NCBI GenBank assembly: GCA_016787725.1
Contig: JAEUTZ010000013.1
Location: forward strand, 1 to 45,756
Direction: 5' to 3'
Source: Cyclobacteriaceae bacterium
GTDB taxonomy: Bacteria; Bacteroidota; Bacteroidia; Cytophagales; Cyclobacteriaceae
Length of the DNA stretch: 45,756 nucleotides
Shown here: piece by piece, positions 31,564 through 40,668 of the stretch
Position numbering within the stretch: position 1 is the first letter of the stretch
How the letters are laid out: each line of letters begins with the position of its first letter
Program-made: the position numbers and the translations under genes
Notes under the pieces: generated by a model
Seen by the model: the letters and a program-made list of their open reading frames with translations, nothing else
Told to the model about the DNA's origin: nothing
Database searches by the model: none

Positions 31564-34413
31564 CTATTTCCGTGCTACCGGGATCTCAATTTCACACCGG
31601 GTTCCAGTCGATCCAGAGGCAAGTTGAATCTTGCCTTTTAGCGATTCCACCCGCGATTGTATGTTACTTAACCCCAATCCAACACGAACCTGCTGCGGAT
31701 CAAAGCCAATTCCATCATCGGAATAATTGATAATAATTCGTTCATCTGATCGAGCGATCCGGATCTGGATGGAATCACAGTTTGAATGTTTTAACGAGTT
31801 GGCGATGAGTTCTTGAATGATTCTAAAAATGATGGAACCTGAACTCTGATCACGGATTTCATTTCCGGTGAATTCCAAATTGATTTTAACCGTTGATGTC
31901 TTGTTGATGATGGAAATATAATTTTGCAATCCAGCGGATAAGCCAAAAAGTTCTAAACCGGGCGGTGTTAATCCATAGATAATGCTTTTGATGTCAGTCA
32001 ATGTTTTCTGCAACTGATTCTCAATCTCATTGGCCTCGGAGCTATCTAGTTTTTTTGAAACTTTATTGAGCATGAGTTTTATCGCAACAAGATCAATACT
32101 AATACCATCGTGCAGATCTTTGGCAATTCGGGTTCGTTCCCGTTCGGTGGCCTCAATTTCGGCATCTAAAAGTTTTTTTTGTTGATCATTAATGACACCC
32201 AGGTATTGCGCTTTTTCTTTGTACCGGTTCACCCGCCTTCGATAAATGACCAGGCTACCGGCAAGTAAAAACATGCCCGTAGTAATCCGGAAATACCAGG
32301 AATTCCACCAAGGGGGCTGGATAGTAAAGACGAATTCAATTGGAATGGTATTCCAATTCAGGTTGTCGATGGAATACTCACTTTCAAACCTGTAAATACC
32401 GGGCGACAAAGAGCTAAACGTAAACGTCCATTCTTCGGATCGAATCCATGCCGCATCGGCCGATAGTCTGTATCGTGTTAAGATATGTTGATTGTTGAAG
32501 CTTAAAAAACCAAGTTTTACTTGAATATTATTATTGTTCGAAGCAAGATTGAGATTGTTTCTAAAGTCAACTTTTGAATTGTTAATTCTTAATTCCTTTA
32601 TAAAAGGAACTGGACTCATGTTGATATAATTGATTTGATTGAACGGTAACAGTGAATATCCGTCATCACTGAAAGCCATTACCTTTTCGGGTAGTGCTAA
32701 CAGATAATTCACTTTATTGCCCAATAAACCACTGTATTGGGTAATGAACTTGTAGTTTGGTTTTCCCTTAGCCAGAGAATTTATGTGGGTAATCGCAATT
32801 CCATTTTCGGTACCCAACCAAAGAGTCGAGTCGGTTTTTAATACACAGTATATATTATTTGCAAAAAAGTCGGATTCGGTGTTGTAATTTTTTAAGGCAT
32901 CAGTAAATCGATGAAGTACAAAAAAGCCATTGCCTATAGTAGAAATCAGTATCAGCGAATCAGTTAAGGGAGTGACATTGGTAACTTTAATATCGGTGAA
33001 GGGGATTAACTCACGGATGATATCAACATCTTGGTTAAATTGAAATAATCCATTTTTACCACCCAAATACATACCCAGGTCATCCACATAAACACTTCTG
33101 TATTGAACATCTTGTAATTTATTCTGAACTAGATTTCCATTTAGATCAAAAACGGAAATACCAACTGTATTAACCCCGTAAACAAAGCCACCCGATTCTG
33201 CCATGTCTATCATGTTGGGAGGTAATTGGTCCTTAATAATTTCGCCTTCCGGATTAAATAGGGTTGTCGATTCATTGGTAGAAACCCAAATATTTCCCCT
33301 CTGATCTGTATGTGAGGTGATGATCGGATGGTTTAGATGTTTTATCCAGACAACGGAAAGCGAGGCTTTATCGTAAGCAATAGTTTGGCCTGAATAATCC
33401 GTTGTAATTACTTTATCTGCGGTTGCGCTGGCGGAACTTAGTTTAGCGCTTGATGTATTTGAATAACTATAGATTGAAAAATTTGGAAAATAAAAGACAC
33501 CCTTTTCCAAAGTGGTGATCCAATATCCCTTTTCATTATCCTGCAAAACTTTTGAGACCGAATTTTCTTTGAGTTCTGAGATTCGCCCAAGCCCAGTGAA
33601 GGTGCCATCATTTGCACGGGTAACTCCTCCGTTTAATTCGCCAATCCATAGGTGATTTTCGAGATCGATGGATAAGCTGATAATAGGCTTATTGGTAGTA
33701 TGAACTTTCATTACGGATGATGATGAATATTCATATAAGTCCCGATTAATGGAAAAGTATTTCTTACCTTGCCAGGTAATGTTGCACAAGAACCCCACCG
33801 CTTGCGTAGTATCCGAATGGTGAAGCGAAATTCTATGATCATTAATCAGTGCCCAATTTACCCTCTGCGTAGGGCCACTAAATGCCAGTATATCCTTGTT
33901 TGCGGTGAGTGGAAAGAGCTCAACTGAGTAGAGATCGGTATTCTTTTTTTCAAGTCGTCCATCCTTATCAAACCGAAAAATCTGAGCGGCTGCTGCCAGC
34001 CAGATATTATCCAATGAATCATAATAGAAATCGGAGATAATACGCTTGCCCACGTTTTCGAGGATGGATTCATTATGTTGGTATTTATGTACCTGACCAT
34101 CCTGGTAGTACGATAATTTACCGGTAAACGTGCGGAACCAGATCCGGCCATAAGGATCTTCATGGATACCAAAGACAACCGGGTCGCTTAGTCCACTGTT
34201 TGTGTTGATGATTTCGAATTCGGCTCCATCGAACTTTACAACTCCGTTATCCGTGGCAAACCAGATAAATCCATTACGATCTTGAATGGCATAGTAGACT
34301 TCAGCGCTGGGTAAACCCTCGGCCACAGAAAAATTGATGTACGAATTCCGCTGCCCGGTAACAAGGGTGGACTGAAATAAAAGAAGAAACAGATAAAGAA
34401 TTCGGTACCGCAA
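31564..34413 (-). CDS. Two-component regulator-propeller sensor histidine kinase (HisKA_3)
   Basis: A 949-residue membrane sensor. Residues 1-20 are a signal peptide, and residues about 25-620 form a periplasmic beta-propeller of two-component-regulator repeats (for example NGFIWFATDNGVVKFDG and LWLGTENGIAI). A Y_Y_Y domain lies at about 630-695 and one membrane helix at about 706-724. The cytoplasmic kinase has its phosphorylated histidine at H768 (KDLHDGIS) and the ATPase N-box in ELIANSLKHS and DDGIGF. HisKA_3 kinases usually phosphorylate LuxR-type regulators; none is encoded here and no receiver is fused. The only usable start is TTG 34413. It lies among glycan genes, so an envelope or glycan signal is plausible. 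Confidence 0.9.
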   Translation of the reverse strand: MRYRILYLFLLLFQSTLVTGQRNSYINFSVAEGLPSAEVYYAIQDRNGFIWFATDNGVVKFDGAEFEIINTNSGLSDPVVFGIHEDPYGRIWFRTFTGKLSYYQDGQVHKYQHNESILENVGKRIISDFYYDSLDNIWLAAAAQIFRFDKDGRLEKKNTDLYSVELFPLTANKDILAFSGPTQRVNWALINDHRISLHHSDTTQAVGFLCNITWQGKKYFSINRDLYEYSSSSVMKVHTTNKPIISLSIDLENHLWIGELNGGVTRANDGTFTGLGRISELKENSVSKVLQDNEKGYWITTLEKGVFYFPNFSIYSYSNTSSAKLSSASATADKVITTDYSGQTIAYDKASLSVVWIKHLNHPIITSHTDQRGNIWVSTNESTTLFNPEGEIIKDQLPPNMIDMAESGGFVYGVNTVGISVFDLNGNLVQNKLQDVQYRSVYVDDLGMYLGGKNGLFQFNQDVDIIRELIPFTDIKVTNVTPLTDSLILISTIGNGFFVLHRFTDALKNYNTESDFFANNIYCVLKTDSTLWLGTENGIAITHINSLAKGKPNYKFITQYSGLLGNKVNYLLALPEKVMAFSDDGYSLLPFNQINYINMSPVPFIKELRINNSKVDFRNNLNLASNNNNIQVKLGFLSFNNQHILTRYRLSADAAWIRSEEWTFTFSSLSPGIYRFESEYSIDNLNWNTIPIEFVFTIQPPWWNSWYFRITTGMFLLAGSLVIYRRRVNRYKEKAQYLGVINDQQKKLLDAEIEATERERTRIAKDLHDGISIDLVAIKLMLNKVSKKLDSSEANEIENQLQKTLTDIKSIIYGLTPPGLELFGLSAGLQNYISIINKTSTVKINLEFTGNEIRDQSSGSIIFRIIQELIANSLKHSNCDSIQIRIARSDERIIINYSDDGIGFDPQQVRVGLGLSNIQSRVESLKGKIQLASGSTGTRCEIEIPVARK

Positions 34414-34467
34414 CGGAGAATCGCTTATACCAGTGAAATTAAAAAGAACACCCGAACTTTGGAGGAA

Positions 34468-35973
34468 TTACGACTTTAATTTGTTCCAAATCGAGTTTGA
34501 TTTTGCCAATAAGGAATGGAGTACCTGATTGGCTTCTGGTGAGGATTTACTGAAATAAATCAAGGTAGAAAACAAAATGGTAACCAGGCTGGATCGAAGG
34601 ATGATGTCAAGGACATGTATATCAAGTTTGGGGATCAGATAGTTAAACAAAAAAGTAATTCCACCGATAGCCATCACTAAAACTGTTTTTGGTTGAAATG
34701 GCTGAATTCCAAGCTTTCGATAAATAAAGAAAAATTTGACAACATTAAAGATCAACAATGCAAGAGCACTACCCCATGCAGCTCCCTCAATACCCATTTG
34801 TGGAATCAGAATATTATTTGAAACAACGACAACAACAGCCAACATCAAAATCAAGACGATGTTAAATGCATAGTATCTGGACAGCACAATAATTTCACTA
34901 CTGGGCCCAAAAACCATATCCAATAGTTTGCCTCCGCCAACAATGATCACTACCCATTTGCCGGCTAAGTAAGAATCACCTTTAGGCATCAATGCGAATA
35001 CACTATCAAGATTAATCCAAACGCCAATCAGCAAAAGGATACCGACAATCAACTGATTGATGGATGTTTTCTTGTAGATTGATGCAACCTCGTTTGTATC
35101 TCCTTTTTCAAAAGCGCGCGAAATTAATGGCATTGCCAGTTGACTTAAGGCCCGTTTTGGTATTTCAATTACGGCGGCCATGTAAAAGGCGGTGGTATAT
35201 ATAGCATTGGCAGCATAGCTGAGCAAAGCGGTAACCATTATACTATCGAGCTTGCCAACCAGAATCATTCCAGCCATGCCGGCAAAACTCAGCAAACTGA
35301 ATTGCAATAAATCGGGAAGATGTTTTCGATCCAGTGACGCAAAGTTCGTATTGAATGTTAACTCCCCGTTCAGCCACAGATAACCTATAAGTACAACTAG
35401 CCAAATCAGATAGCTGACCAGGGAGCCCATGATAAACTGATCGAATGTAAGGATCTGAGAGAAGTAAAGTAAAACGAGTATCGAAAGCAGAACCCGCGAT
35501 ACGACTTCACGTAAAAGGTTTGGGATGACAGTCTTAAGAAGTGATCGGGAAAAGGCTTCCAGTACTGCGATCAATACAAGAAGGAAGGTAGACCCAATAA
35601 CGATAGAAGTATATTGAATAAGTTGGGCTGCATTATCTTCAAAGTATGAAAGTACAGAGGATTCGAAAATTTTGAATACCAGAAGGAAAATACCAAAACC
35701 AAGAAAGGAAAGTAATAGAATGAGGCTGATAAAGGCTTGGGAAGAATTTTTATCTGTTACAAGTCTCGGGTAGTATCGTACAATGGTTTGTGCCAATCCA
35801 AATTGTGCAAAGGGCGCAAATAGAATGGCTGCATCCTGAATGGTTCGAAATAGGCCAACCTGTTCCAGCGAGAGAAATTTGGGATACAGGTATAGCAGGT
35901 TGATATACCCAATGGCCACCCCGGCATAGGAGATGATGGAAGATAAAATGCTTTGGCGTACAACGAGTCCCAT
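34468..35973 (-). CDS. Wzx-like polysaccharide/oligosaccharide flippase
   Basis: A 501-residue inner-membrane protein with about 12-14 hydrophobic helices, of the MOP/MATE-related polysaccharide export superfamily. The opening VVRQSILSSIISYAGVAIGY and FLSLEQVGLFRTIQD motifs are typical of Wzx/RfbX-type flippases, which turn lipid-linked oligosaccharides across the inner membrane. A frame from 35991 adds six residues; ATG 35973 is preferred. It is followed upstream on the same strand by a methyltransferase and a GT4 enzyme. No Wzy polymerase was found nearby, so it could serve lipopolysaccharide or another glycan. Confidence 0.85.
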   Translation of the reverse strand: MGLVVRQSILSSIISYAGVAIGYINLLYLYPKFLSLEQVGLFRTIQDAAILFAPFAQFGLAQTIVRYYPRLVTDKNSSQAFISLILLLSFLGFGIFLLVFKIFESSVLSYFEDNAAQLIQYTSIVIGSTFLLVLIAVLEAFSRSLLKTVIPNLLREVVSRVLLSILVLLYFSQILTFDQFIMGSLVSYLIWLVVLIGYLWLNGELTFNTNFASLDRKHLPDLLQFSLLSFAGMAGMILVGKLDSIMVTALLSYAANAIYTTAFYMAAVIEIPKRALSQLAMPLISRAFEKGDTNEVASIYKKTSINQLIVGILLLIGVWINLDSVFALMPKGDSYLAGKWVVIIVGGGKLLDMVFGPSSEIIVLSRYYAFNIVLILMLAVVVVVSNNILIPQMGIEGAAWGSALALLIFNVVKFFFIYRKLGIQPFQPKTVLVMAIGGITFLFNYLIPKLDIHVLDIILRSSLVTILFSTLIYFSKSSPEANQVLHSLLAKSNSIWNKLKS

Positions 35974-36019
35974 CAGTTTACAGTTGACCAATAAAAATAA
36001 CCATAGTTATGAATAGTGA

Positions 36020-36565
36020 TCATCCGATTCTTTTTGCTTCAACTATATAATACCGGGGGATGAATCTCCTCAAAAGAGGACGAATGCCTATTGTGCCTGC
36101 TGGTGAAGTCCATTTTTCACTGCGAATAATTTTCCACCCCGCCTTTTCCAGCAGCCAATCGAATTGCCAGTCTTCAAATTCATGAAAGTGCCGGTCCCAC
36201 GCGTTGGTTTTATGTCGAAACGCCCTTGCAAACCACAAGGACAGCGGTACACTGGCAAATAAGTGATCAGCCTGCAGGTGTTGAAGCACCCCCAACGGAT
36301 TCACCAAATGCTCAAAAATTTCAAAAGCAGTTACGGCATCGGTTTTGGGGTGGGCTACCCGTTCCGGGTAAACATCTAAATCTTCTCCCGAAGTATTACT
36401 CACCAGGTACCCTTCTTGTTTCATGATCAACGAGAATGGGTTTTCAATACCAATGTCTAGAATAGTTTTTCCTGAAGGCAAACTTTGTTTCAGGAAGCGC
36501 AACGTATTCGTATAGCGTACATGCAGTGTCTTATTATTAAGATCGTATAAGGCAGTTGAATCCAT
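36020..36565 (-). CDS. Class I SAM-dependent methyltransferase
   Basis: A 181-residue methyltransferase of the short methyltransf_11/23 type. The SAM-binding first strand reads ILDIGIENPFSLIM, and the DAVTAFEIFEHLVNP motif matches the acidic/aromatic post-II segment. LEKAGWKII near the end is family-typical. It starts in a TAATG overlap with the GT4 gene, so the two are translated together. A glycan methylation or capping role is inferred from that coupling and from the flippase that follows after 46 bases. Confidence 0.8.
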   Translation of the reverse strand: MDSTALYDLNNKTLHVRYTNTLRFLKQSLPSGKTILDIGIENPFSLIMKQEGYLVSNTSGEDLDVYPERVAHPKTDAVTAFEIFEHLVNPLGVLQHLQADHLFASVPLSLWFARAFRHKTNAWDRHFHEFEDWQFDWLLEKAGWKIIRSEKWTSPAGTIGIRPLLRRFIPRYYIVEAKRIG

Positions 36566-37773
36566 TATAAATTCTGGTACAGGCTTACAAGCGCTCGTTG
36601 ATCATACTCCCAATTTACATTTTCTTCCAACGTAACCTGCTTACCACGATCTCCCAATTGTTTGCACAAAGCCGGAGTATTATAGAGCATCAAGACTTTT
36701 TCAGCAAATTGTTGCGGATCACCAGCTTCAAAGACAATCCCGCTTCCGTACTTTTCAGCAAGTCTCTTCAAGGGAGCACACGAGCTGACCAAAAGCGGTT
36801 TCGCGGCCATCATTCCCTGAAAAAGTTTATGCGGAACGGTGTTGTCCGTGTGGCCATTGGATTGATGCGGGATCACGTTAACACTGGCCAGATGCATATA
36901 GGAGTAGAATTTTGAAAAGGGTTGGTACCCGAAGAAATGAACGTTATTGAGTTGTAAGGAGGCGACCAGTGTCTTAAGATTATTCATCACAGACGGGCTT
37001 CCGAATCCAACAATTGCTAATTGAATGTCCGGGAAATCTTTCAGGTACTGCATCCCGGTAATAGCCGTATCCACTCCGCGGTGCGGTCCAATCCCACCAG
37101 AGTAAGTCAGAATGAATTTCCCGGCCAGGGAATCATAGACGGAAGTATCCAGCGGTTGTTGGATAAACTGTTTATCCTCGGTATTGGTAACCACCGTAAT
37201 CTTATTTTCCGAAACCCGATGTTCATTTATCAAACGGGTTTTCATTTCGTCCACGACCGCAATAATCCGATCACACTGATCGCAGGCCAGTTTCTCAAAT
37301 TGCGTCCATCGTGTTGGATTCATAAAGAAGTAATTCTTGATCCGAACTACTGGATTCTTCTTCCACTTAAACCAGGTCCTCAAAGCCTCGGGATAATTCT
37401 CGTGAAAATCTACCAGCACAGGAATACGGATTTTTTTTTTCAGGGCAAGTGCAGTTCCTGCCAGGGGCAAATCGTGAATATGCAGGGCATCGATATTGTG
37501 TTTTTTAAGAATGATCCGGGCAGCCCTCATAAATGATGGATGGGCGAATTGAATGGACATGATGACGTCCCAAAAAGCCAACTGGTAGTTATTTTTTCCG
37601 GCATCAATGCGATGAAGATGAATTCCCTCAAATTGTTCGGTATAGGCTTGATTTTTCTTGCGAAGACAGAGCAAGTGAATTTCAAATCCGGCTTTGAGCA
37701 ATGCATCTGATTCTTTCTTAACCCGGATGTCAGCCGGATAAGGTGCGTTTAAGAACATCAGAATTTTCTTCAC
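36565..37773 (-). CDS. GT4-family glycosyltransferase
   Basis: About 402 residues. The N-terminal Rossmann half starts with KKILMFLNAPYPADIRV, and DALHIHDLPLAGTALA follows. The C-terminal nucleotide-sugar half has FILTYSGGIGPHRGVDTAI and the E-x7-E-like pocket region (KLFQGMMAAKPLLVSS). The frame reaches a TTG at 37794, but GTG 37773 gives the family-like start; ATG 37758 is also possible. The stop shares one base with the ATG of the methyltransferase. It diverges from the UDP-GlcNAc 2-epimerase with about 56 bases between starts. Confidence 0.87.
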   Translation of the reverse strand: MKKILMFLNAPYPADIRVKKESDALLKAGFEIHLLCLRKKNQAYTEQFEGIHLHRIDAGKNNYQLAFWDVIMSIQFAHPSFMRAARIILKKHNIDALHIHDLPLAGTALALKKKIRIPVLVDFHENYPEALRTWFKWKKNPVVRIKNYFFMNPTRWTQFEKLACDQCDRIIAVVDEMKTRLINEHRVSENKITVVTNTEDKQFIQQPLDTSVYDSLAGKFILTYSGGIGPHRGVDTAITGMQYLKDFPDIQLAIVGFGSPSVMNNLKTLVASLQLNNVHFFGYQPFSKFYSYMHLASVNVIPHQSNGHTDNTVPHKLFQGMMAAKPLLVSSCAPLKRLAEKYGSGIVFEAGDPQQFAEKVLMLYNTPALCKQLGDRGKQVTLEENVNWEYDQRALVSLYQNL

Positions 37774-37829
37774 CAGATTTTTTCTTTTGCACAAAGAAAG
37801 GGAATTTTAGCGCTTCAATTAACCCGTCA

Positions 37830-38912
37830 ATGAAAATTACCCTGATCGCTGGTGCCCGCCCGAACTTCATGAAAATAGCACCGATAATTCGAGCCATCGA
37901 GCGCAAGCAGACGGAAGGAAAAGCGATTGAATACCGGCTTGTTCACACGGGTCAGCATTATGATGATAAGCTAAGTAGAATTTTCTTTGAGCAACTTCAA
38001 ATTCCCGAGCCTCATGTAAACCTGGGTGCAGGTTCAGGTACGCAGGCCGAACAAACGGCCCGGATCATGGTTGAATTTGAAAAAGACTTGATTGCTCACC
38101 CCACCCATCTTGTGGTCGTAGTTGGGGATGTTACTTCCACCATGGCATGTACAATCGTAGCCAAAAAGCTGAATACAAAAGTGGCCCACGTTGAAGGTGG
38201 GATTCGTTCTTTTGATATGTCCATGCCGGAGGAAATAAACCGCATCGTAACAGACTCGCTCGCGGATTATTTTTTTACCACATCACAGGTGGCCAATCAG
38301 AACCTGAGAAAAACCGGAGTGCATGATAGCCAAATCTTTTTTGTTGGTAACACCATGATCGACACGCTGCTGTTGCATCTGCCAAAAGCCAGACAACCAA
38401 TACTTTGGGAAGAACACCAACTTAAATCCAACCAATACTTCGTGCTTACGCTTCATCGACCTTCCAATGTTGACGATCTGAATCGGTTTGAACAATGGAT
38501 GAAGACAATTGATGAAATTGGGACTAAAACAATTTTTCCTGTACATCCCCGCACGTTAAAGAATTTTCTAAAGCTCAGGAACAAACCGAAGCATATCATT
38601 GCTTGCGATCCGCTTAGTTACCTTGAATTCATCTATTTATTAAAGGAAGCCCAGGCGGTCATTACTGACTCCGGTGGAGTGCAGGAAGAAACCACGGTAT
38701 TGGGCATTCCCTGCATTACCTTGCGAAACAACACGGAGCGCCCGGAAACTGTTTCCATCGGAACCAATGAAATGGTGGGTGACAACTATAAGGCGTTAGC
38801 GGCAGCACTGACCAAACTAACTACCGGAACCTGGAAAAAGGGTGCGATCCCGGAGCTTTGGGATGGCCGGACCTCGGATCGGATTATTTCAAAAATTCTG
38901 GAGTTAGGGTAG
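37830..38912 (+). CDS. wecB: UDP-N-acetylglucosamine 2-epimerase (non-hydrolysing)
   Basis: A 360-residue GT-B-fold epimerase that converts UDP-GlcNAc to UDP-ManNAc, a precursor of surface polysaccharides. Motifs: GARPNFMKIAPI, HTGQHYDDKLS, GDVTSTMA, HVEGGIRSFD, MPEEINRIVTD, LHRPSNVDD, and SGGVQEETTVLG. A longer frame to 37743 adds 29 residues without family similarity and runs into the divergent GT, so ATG 37830 is used. Its end overlaps the ruvC end by 9 bases. The usual partner, UDP-ManNAc dehydrogenase, is not in the window. Confidence 0.92.
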   Translation: MKITLIAGARPNFMKIAPIIRAIERKQTEGKAIEYRLVHTGQHYDDKLSRIFFEQLQIPEPHVNLGAGSGTQAEQTARIMVEFEKDLIAHPTHLVVVVGDVTSTMACTIVAKKLNTKVAHVEGGIRSFDMSMPEEINRIVTDSLADYFFTTSQVANQNLRKTGVHDSQIFFVGNTMIDTLLLHLPKARQPILWEEHQLKSNQYFVLTLHRPSNVDDLNRFEQWMKTIDEIGTKTIFPVHPRTLKNFLKLRNKPKHIIACDPLSYLEFIYLLKEAQAVITDSGGVQEETTVLGIPCITLRNNTERPETVSIGTNEMVGDNYKALAAALTKLTTGTWKKGAIPELWDGRTSDRIISKILELG

Positions 38913-39476
38913 TTTGAGTCGTTTGGGGTTATCCCGTAAAAAGTTTTCCCAGGATTTGCTGGTGGTCTTTACCGTTCCATTTTGATAATGGTGACAAACG
39001 GCTACTGCCAGGGCATCGGAAGCATCGAATAACTTCGGCATTTCTTTGATGCTGAAAATCTGCATCAACATCCTGGCTACCTGTTCTTTGCTGGCGTTTC
39101 CATTTCCGGTTACTGATTGTTTAACTTTTTTTGGAGCGTACTCGGTAATCGGAACTTCGCGATACAAGGCTGCAGACATCGCCACACCTTGTGCCCGACC
39201 CAACTTCAGCATCGACTGCACATTCTTGCCAAAGAAGGGAGCTTCCAATGCCACTTCATCCGGATGAAATTCATCCACCAGGGATAATACCCGATCAAAA
39301 ATCTTTTTCAGCTTTAATTCATGGGCACCAAATTTTCCCATCTGAATGACACCAAATTGCAATAATTTTACCTGGCTCAGTTGAACCATAATCACACCAT
39401 ACCCCATCACGTTCGTTCCCGGGTCGAGCCCTAGAATTATCTTTTCCTTCAAAAGTTTTTTGTCAACTTTGCCCAC
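38904..39476 (-). CDS. ruvC: Crossover junction endodeoxyribonuclease RuvC
   Basis: A 190-residue Holliday-junction resolvase of the RNase H fold. The first catalytic aspartate is D18 in LGLDPGTNVMGYG. The glutamate lies in ALEAPFFGKNVQSM, and the C-terminal acidic residues are in DASDALAVAVCHH. It cuts four-way junctions held by RuvAB. The frame opens at GTG 39476, which adds about a dozen residues to the usual start; a TTG at 39452 is the alternative. It overlaps wecB tail-to-tail by 9 bases and diverges from a GT2 gene with a 26-base gap. Confidence 0.93.
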   Translation of the reverse strand: MGKVDKKLLKEKIILGLDPGTNVMGYGVIMVQLSQVKLLQFGVIQMGKFGAHELKLKKIFDRVLSLVDEFHPDEVALEAPFFGKNVQSMLKLGRAQGVAMSAALYREVPITEYAPKKVKQSVTGNGNASKEQVARMLMQIFSIKEMPKLFDASDALAVAVCHHYQNGTVKTTSKSWENFLRDNPKRLKLP

Positions 39477-39502
39477 GACCCAAACTTACCAAGAATCGGG
39501 CA

Positions 39503-40609
39503 ATGCTGGTCTATTTCCTCCTCATCTTTGGCTTCTATTTCACGATGCTGATATTTCTGCTGGTGGGGTGGAATAGAATACGTCAATCAACTCCTCTTGA
39601 ACAAAAGAGTTTATTCGTTTCCGTAGTGATACCCGTTCGCAACGAGGATAAGAATTTGCGCACATTGCTAGACACCCTGGAAAAGCAAAATTACGGACGA
39701 TCGAATTTTGAAATCATTTTCGTTGACGATCATTCTACGGATCAATCGGTTTCCATTTTGAAAGAGCGGTTACAATATTCCGGACAAAGGGTTACGATTA
39801 TACAGTCATCAGGAACCGGTAAAAAGCGCGCCCTGGCCACCGGGGTGGAAATGGCACGTGGAGAAATAGTGCTTTGCACCGATGCAGATTGTGTATTGCC
39901 ACCGGATTGGATCTTGAGGATGGTAGGCAGTTTCAATTCCGATACCCAGATGGTGGTGGGACTGGTCAAGATAAAGCCTAATAATTTTTTCGATCGACTA
40001 CAGGCACTCGAGTTTGTGAGTGTGATGGGCACAGGTATTGCGGCTTTGCGATGGCGGTTTCCACTGATGTGTAATGGTGCCAGTCTTGCTTTCCGTAAAA
40101 ATGCGTATGAGGCAGTACAGGGATATGAGGGCAATTTTCAGTATGCCTCGGGTGACGATGAGTTTTTGATGCGAAAGATTCAGGCCAGGTATCCTGGCGC
40201 TGTTCACCTGGTTCAGGATATAAATTCGGTCGTGGTTACGGCTCCGGCAGGATCCTTAAAAGGTTTTATTCATCAGCGGCTACGGTGGGCTGGCAAATGG
40301 CGAGTCAATGATTCGGGATTCGCGAGGTTGATCGCCATTTTTATTTTCCAAGTGCAGGTAAGTTGGCTGCTTTTAGTTGGCCTTGCTCTGTTTAATAACT
40401 CAACTCTAATTGTTGTACTCATTTTCTCGAAGATCTTGCTGGAGGGATTTTTTTTGGGAAAGGTAAGCAAGGAGTTAAAGCAGCCATTCGATTTCATGGC
40501 TTTTGCATGCCTTCAGATTGTTTATCCTTTCTATGTAATCTTTATTGGAATGTTTTCACAATTCCTCTCGTTTCAATGGAAAGGGCGAAGCTTGTCCGCA
40601 GCAGGTTAA
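39503..40609 (+). CDS. Family 2 glycosyltransferase (processive-type membrane GT2)
   Basis: A 368-residue enzyme with an N-terminal membrane helix (residues 3-24) and a GT-A domain. SVVIPVRNEDKNLRTLL opens the domain, VDDHSTDQS is the first acidic motif, CTDADC is the DxD motif, GDDEFLM is the TED-like base, and QRLRWAGKW is the Q-x-x-R-W motif. Three helices lie at the C-terminus. The Q-x-x-R-W motif is typical of cellulose/poly-GlcNAc synthase-like GT2 enzymes and ceramide-type GTs. It may build a beta-linked surface glycan or glycolipid. The divergent ruvC start is 26 bases away. Confidence 0.88.
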   Translation: MLVYFLLIFGFYFTMLIFLLVGWNRIRQSTPLEQKSLFVSVVIPVRNEDKNLRTLLDTLEKQNYGRSNFEIIFVDDHSTDQSVSILKERLQYSGQRVTIIQSSGTGKKRALATGVEMARGEIVLCTDADCVLPPDWILRMVGSFNSDTQMVVGLVKIKPNNFFDRLQALEFVSVMGTGIAALRWRFPLMCNGASLAFRKNAYEAVQGYEGNFQYASGDDEFLMRKIQARYPGAVHLVQDINSVVVTAPAGSLKGFIHQRLRWAGKWRVNDSGFARLIAIFIFQVQVSWLLLVGLALFNNSTLIVVLIFSKILLEGFFLGKVSKELKQPFDFMAFACLQIVYPFYVIFIGMFSQFLSFQWKGRSLSAAG

Positions 40610-40668
40610 GGCTTTGTTAACAATCCCTGCACTTCACCATTTATTCTTAATTTTACACTCCACAGACT

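Noticed and set aside
37743-37829. 29-residue extension of WecB
   Set aside because: It overlaps the divergent glycosyltransferase start and has no similarity to the family.
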